From Bordetella parapertussis (GTDB taxonomy: Bacteria; Pseudomonadota; Gammaproteobacteria; Burkholderiales; Burkholderiaceae_C): 64,000 bases of DNA. This document shows positions 62,764-64,000 of this stretch, piece by piece. How positions within the stretch are numbered: the first letter of the stretch is position 1; every line of letters begins with the position of its first letter. The position numbers were made by a program, and so were the translations under genes. The notes under the pieces were generated by a model. That model saw nothing but the letters and a program-made list of their open reading frames with translations. It made no database searches and was not told the origin of the DNA. The stretch covers positions 1 through 64,000 of the forward strand of contig CAMCES010000001.1 of the NCBI GenBank assembly GCA_945873925.1, given 5' to 3'.

Positions 62764-63762
62764 TTGAAAAGAATAAACACATTTTTGTTGGCGGCCATTT
62801 TGTCTTTGGTTTTTTTAGCCCATGTTCCAGTGGCACAGGCCAAGACATCCAACGAGGTGGCCACTAAAAAAACAGCTGTCAAAGCAAAAAAAGCAAAATC
62901 CAAATGGGTTGCCAAGCGCAATCATCAGGAAAAATCCTCCAGAGTTCGTCTCAAAGCATCAGCCAAACCTTCCTTCGGCCGATTGGCTGGTTTGCACCAA
63001 ATCAACGATGAACTGTCTTTGAAGTCGAGCGTAGCCTATGTCATTGACCAAGACACCAAGGAGGTGTTGTTCAGCAAAAACGATGATGCCGTTTTGCCTA
63101 TCGCCTCGATCACCAAGCTGATGACTGGCATAGTAATCCGTGAATCTAACTTGCCCATGGATGAGCCCATCACCATCACAGCCGCTGACATCGATACCGA
63201 AAAGGGAAGCAGATCACGCCTGCGGCCTGGCGTGACACTCACTCGGGGTGAGTTACTGCAACTGGCCCTGATGTCCAGTGAAAACAGAGCTGCCCACGCG
63301 CTGGGCCGCACCTACCCGCAAGGTTTGTCGGCTTTTGTTGCTCACATGAACTCCAAAGCTCAGCAAATGGGCATGTTCGACACCAGGTACGCAGAGCCAA
63401 CAGGTCTTTCAAGCCGCAATCAGTCTAGCGCCAAGGACTTGGCAACATTGGTAGCGCACGCAGCCAATGACTCTATGCTGAGCGAGTGGTCCACCTCGGT
63501 TGGCATGGATATTGAAGTTGGGCACAAAACATTGAAATTCAAAACCACCAACCGATTGGTTTCCAATCCCAATTGGGTGATTGATTTACAAAAAACAGGC
63601 TACATCAGTGAAGCAGGTCAATGTTTGGTCATGCAAGCCAAAATAGCCGGACGCAAATTGGTGATGGTCTTTTTGGACTCTGGCGGCAAATTGAGCCGAA
63701 CTGCTGATGCGGAACGCGTCAGACGCTGGGTAGAAGCGCGCCACCTTGCTGAGCATTCCTGA
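62764..63762 (+). CDS. pbpG: D-alanyl-D-alanine endopeptidase (PBP7/PbpG-like)
   Basis: A 332-residue periplasmic serine peptidase of family S11 that cuts peptidoglycan cross-links. The catalytic motifs are Ser115-x-x-Lys118 (ASITK), Ser172-Glu-Asn174 and Lys277-Thr-Gly279. A signal peptide (MKRINTFLLAAILSLVFLAH...AQA) is followed by a basic Lys-rich linker (residues 27-70). Translation begins at TTG 62764 with an AGGA site; no ATG lies in the right place. The C-terminal domain of carboxypeptidases is missing, which favours the PBP7 type over DacA/DacC. Confidence 0.9.
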   Translation: MKRINTFLLAAILSLVFLAHVPVAQAKTSNEVATKKTAVKAKKAKSKWVAKRNHQEKSSRVRLKASAKPSFGRLAGLHQINDELSLKSSVAYVIDQDTKEVLFSKNDDAVLPIASITKLMTGIVIRESNLPMDEPITITAADIDTEKGSRSRLRPGVTLTRGELLQLALMSSENRAAHALGRTYPQGLSAFVAHMNSKAQQMGMFDTRYAEPTGLSSRNQSSAKDLATLVAHAANDSMLSEWSTSVGMDIEVGHKTLKFKTTNRLVSNPNWVIDLQKTGYISEAGQCLVMQAKIAGRKLVMVFLDSGGKLSRTADAERVRRWVEARHLAEHS

Positions 63763-63782
63763 TAAAACGACATCTCCAAAGA

Positions 63783-63808
63783 AAAGGACCACAAGCAGGT
63801 CCTTTTTT
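63783..63808. terminator. Bidirectional intrinsic terminator between pbpG and the IclR-like gene
   Basis: AAAGGACC pairs with GGTCCTTT around a 7-base loop. T-rich ends follow on both strands (TTTTTT rightwards, TTTTCTTT leftwards), so it can end both convergent transcripts. The stop codon of the leftward gene overlaps its edge. Confidence 0.8.
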
Positions 63809-64000
63809 CATGGGTGATTCAAATAGCCCAAGGATTCAGAAATGTATTTTGCAGTGGCTTGCAACTTGAGCAACCAACTTTCATCTAATCGATCAGTTGG
63901 GGCTGATATAGACAGGCCAGCGACCAATTTAGCTTGATCGTCATAAATACCAGCAGCCATGCATCGCACGCCCAATTCAAGCTCTTCGTTGTCCCTCGCC
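63808..64000 (-). CDS. IclR-family transcriptional regulator, C-terminal end (partial)
   Basis: The last 63 codons of a leftward gene that runs beyond the window. The frame is read on the minus strand from ARDNEELELGVRCMAAGIYD through LVAGLSISAPTDRLDE to SESLGYLNHP and a TGA stop. GVRC(I/M)AA followed by SISAPxxR and ISxxLG is the C-terminal end of the effector-binding domain of IclR-type regulators. The DNA-binding part is outside, so target and effector are unknown. Confidence 0.75.
   Translation of the reverse strand, partial: ARDNEELELGVRCMAAGIYDDQAKLVAGLSISAPTDRLDESWLLKLQATAKYISESLGYLNHP

Overview
The window looks like a chromosomal segment of a betaproteobacterium in the order Burkholderiales, most likely the family Comamonadaceae (a Limnohabitans- or Rhodoferax-like freshwater bacterium is my best guess). 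The reasons are gene content and order: rimP-nusA-infB-rbfA-truB-typA, ilvB-ilvH-ilvC-pssA-leuA preceded by a divergent sigma factor/DUF3619/DUF3106/RDD set, phaC-phaB for polyhydroxyalkanoate, nadE next to a P-II gene, and a K+-independent membrane pyrophosphatase. This is judged from protein sequence by eye, without a database search. No rRNA, tRNA or CRISPR array was recognised, and no gene-free gap exceeds 300 bases.

Layout. 1-12.1 kb: the 3' end of fhs, a di-haem cytochrome c peroxidase with a small secreted protein, a ParA-like ATPase with a lipoprotein, lactate permease, an acyl-CoA dehydrogenase, a NUDIX hydrolase, maleylacetoacetate isomerase, a laccase-domain protein, phaC, phaB and a BPL_N-type protein. 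12.1-22.4 kb: one large two-partner secretion locus, with an outer-membrane transporter followed by an exoprotein of about 2,780 residues built from 19 YDG-type repeats. 22.6-26.6 kb: cdh, dusA, a DMT transporter, a 535-bp cassette bounded by perfect 21-bp inverted repeats and carrying an orphan HigA-type antitoxin, then fabI. 26.6-32.2 kb: yejA-yejB-yejE-yejF oligopeptide ABC importer. 32.2-43.1 kb: the transcription/translation operon from rimP to typA, running on into a DMT transporter, a 3-hydroxyisobutyryl-CoA hydrolase-like gene and rlmB. 43.1-45.0 kb: a Phd/PIN toxin-antitoxin pair immediately upstream of a split chromate transporter. 45.1-50.4 kb: a YgiQ-type radical SAM protein, then membrane and soluble pyrophosphatases transcribed divergently. 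50.4-56.5 kb: a GNAT-like gene head to head with nadE-glnB, then a five-gene overlapping cluster (sigma factor, DUF3619, DUF3106, RDD, LOG). 56.7-64 kb: branched-chain amino acid genes, pssA, an attenuator-controlled leuA, a PBP7-type peptidase and the 3' end of an IclR-type regulator.

How the genes work together. The carbon-storage pair phaCB sits near acyl-CoA and organic-acid uptake genes, which fits a heterotroph using small organic acids. ilvBHC and leuA form the valine/leucine route, and leuA carries a visible leucine-rich leader peptide followed by an intrinsic terminator. nadE-glnB links NAD synthesis to nitrogen sensing. The points most worth a second look are the inverted-repeat antitoxin cassette, the leuA attenuator, the repeat architecture of the giant exoprotein, the overlapping sigma/DUF3619 cluster and the hairpin at the head of the rimP-nusA operon.
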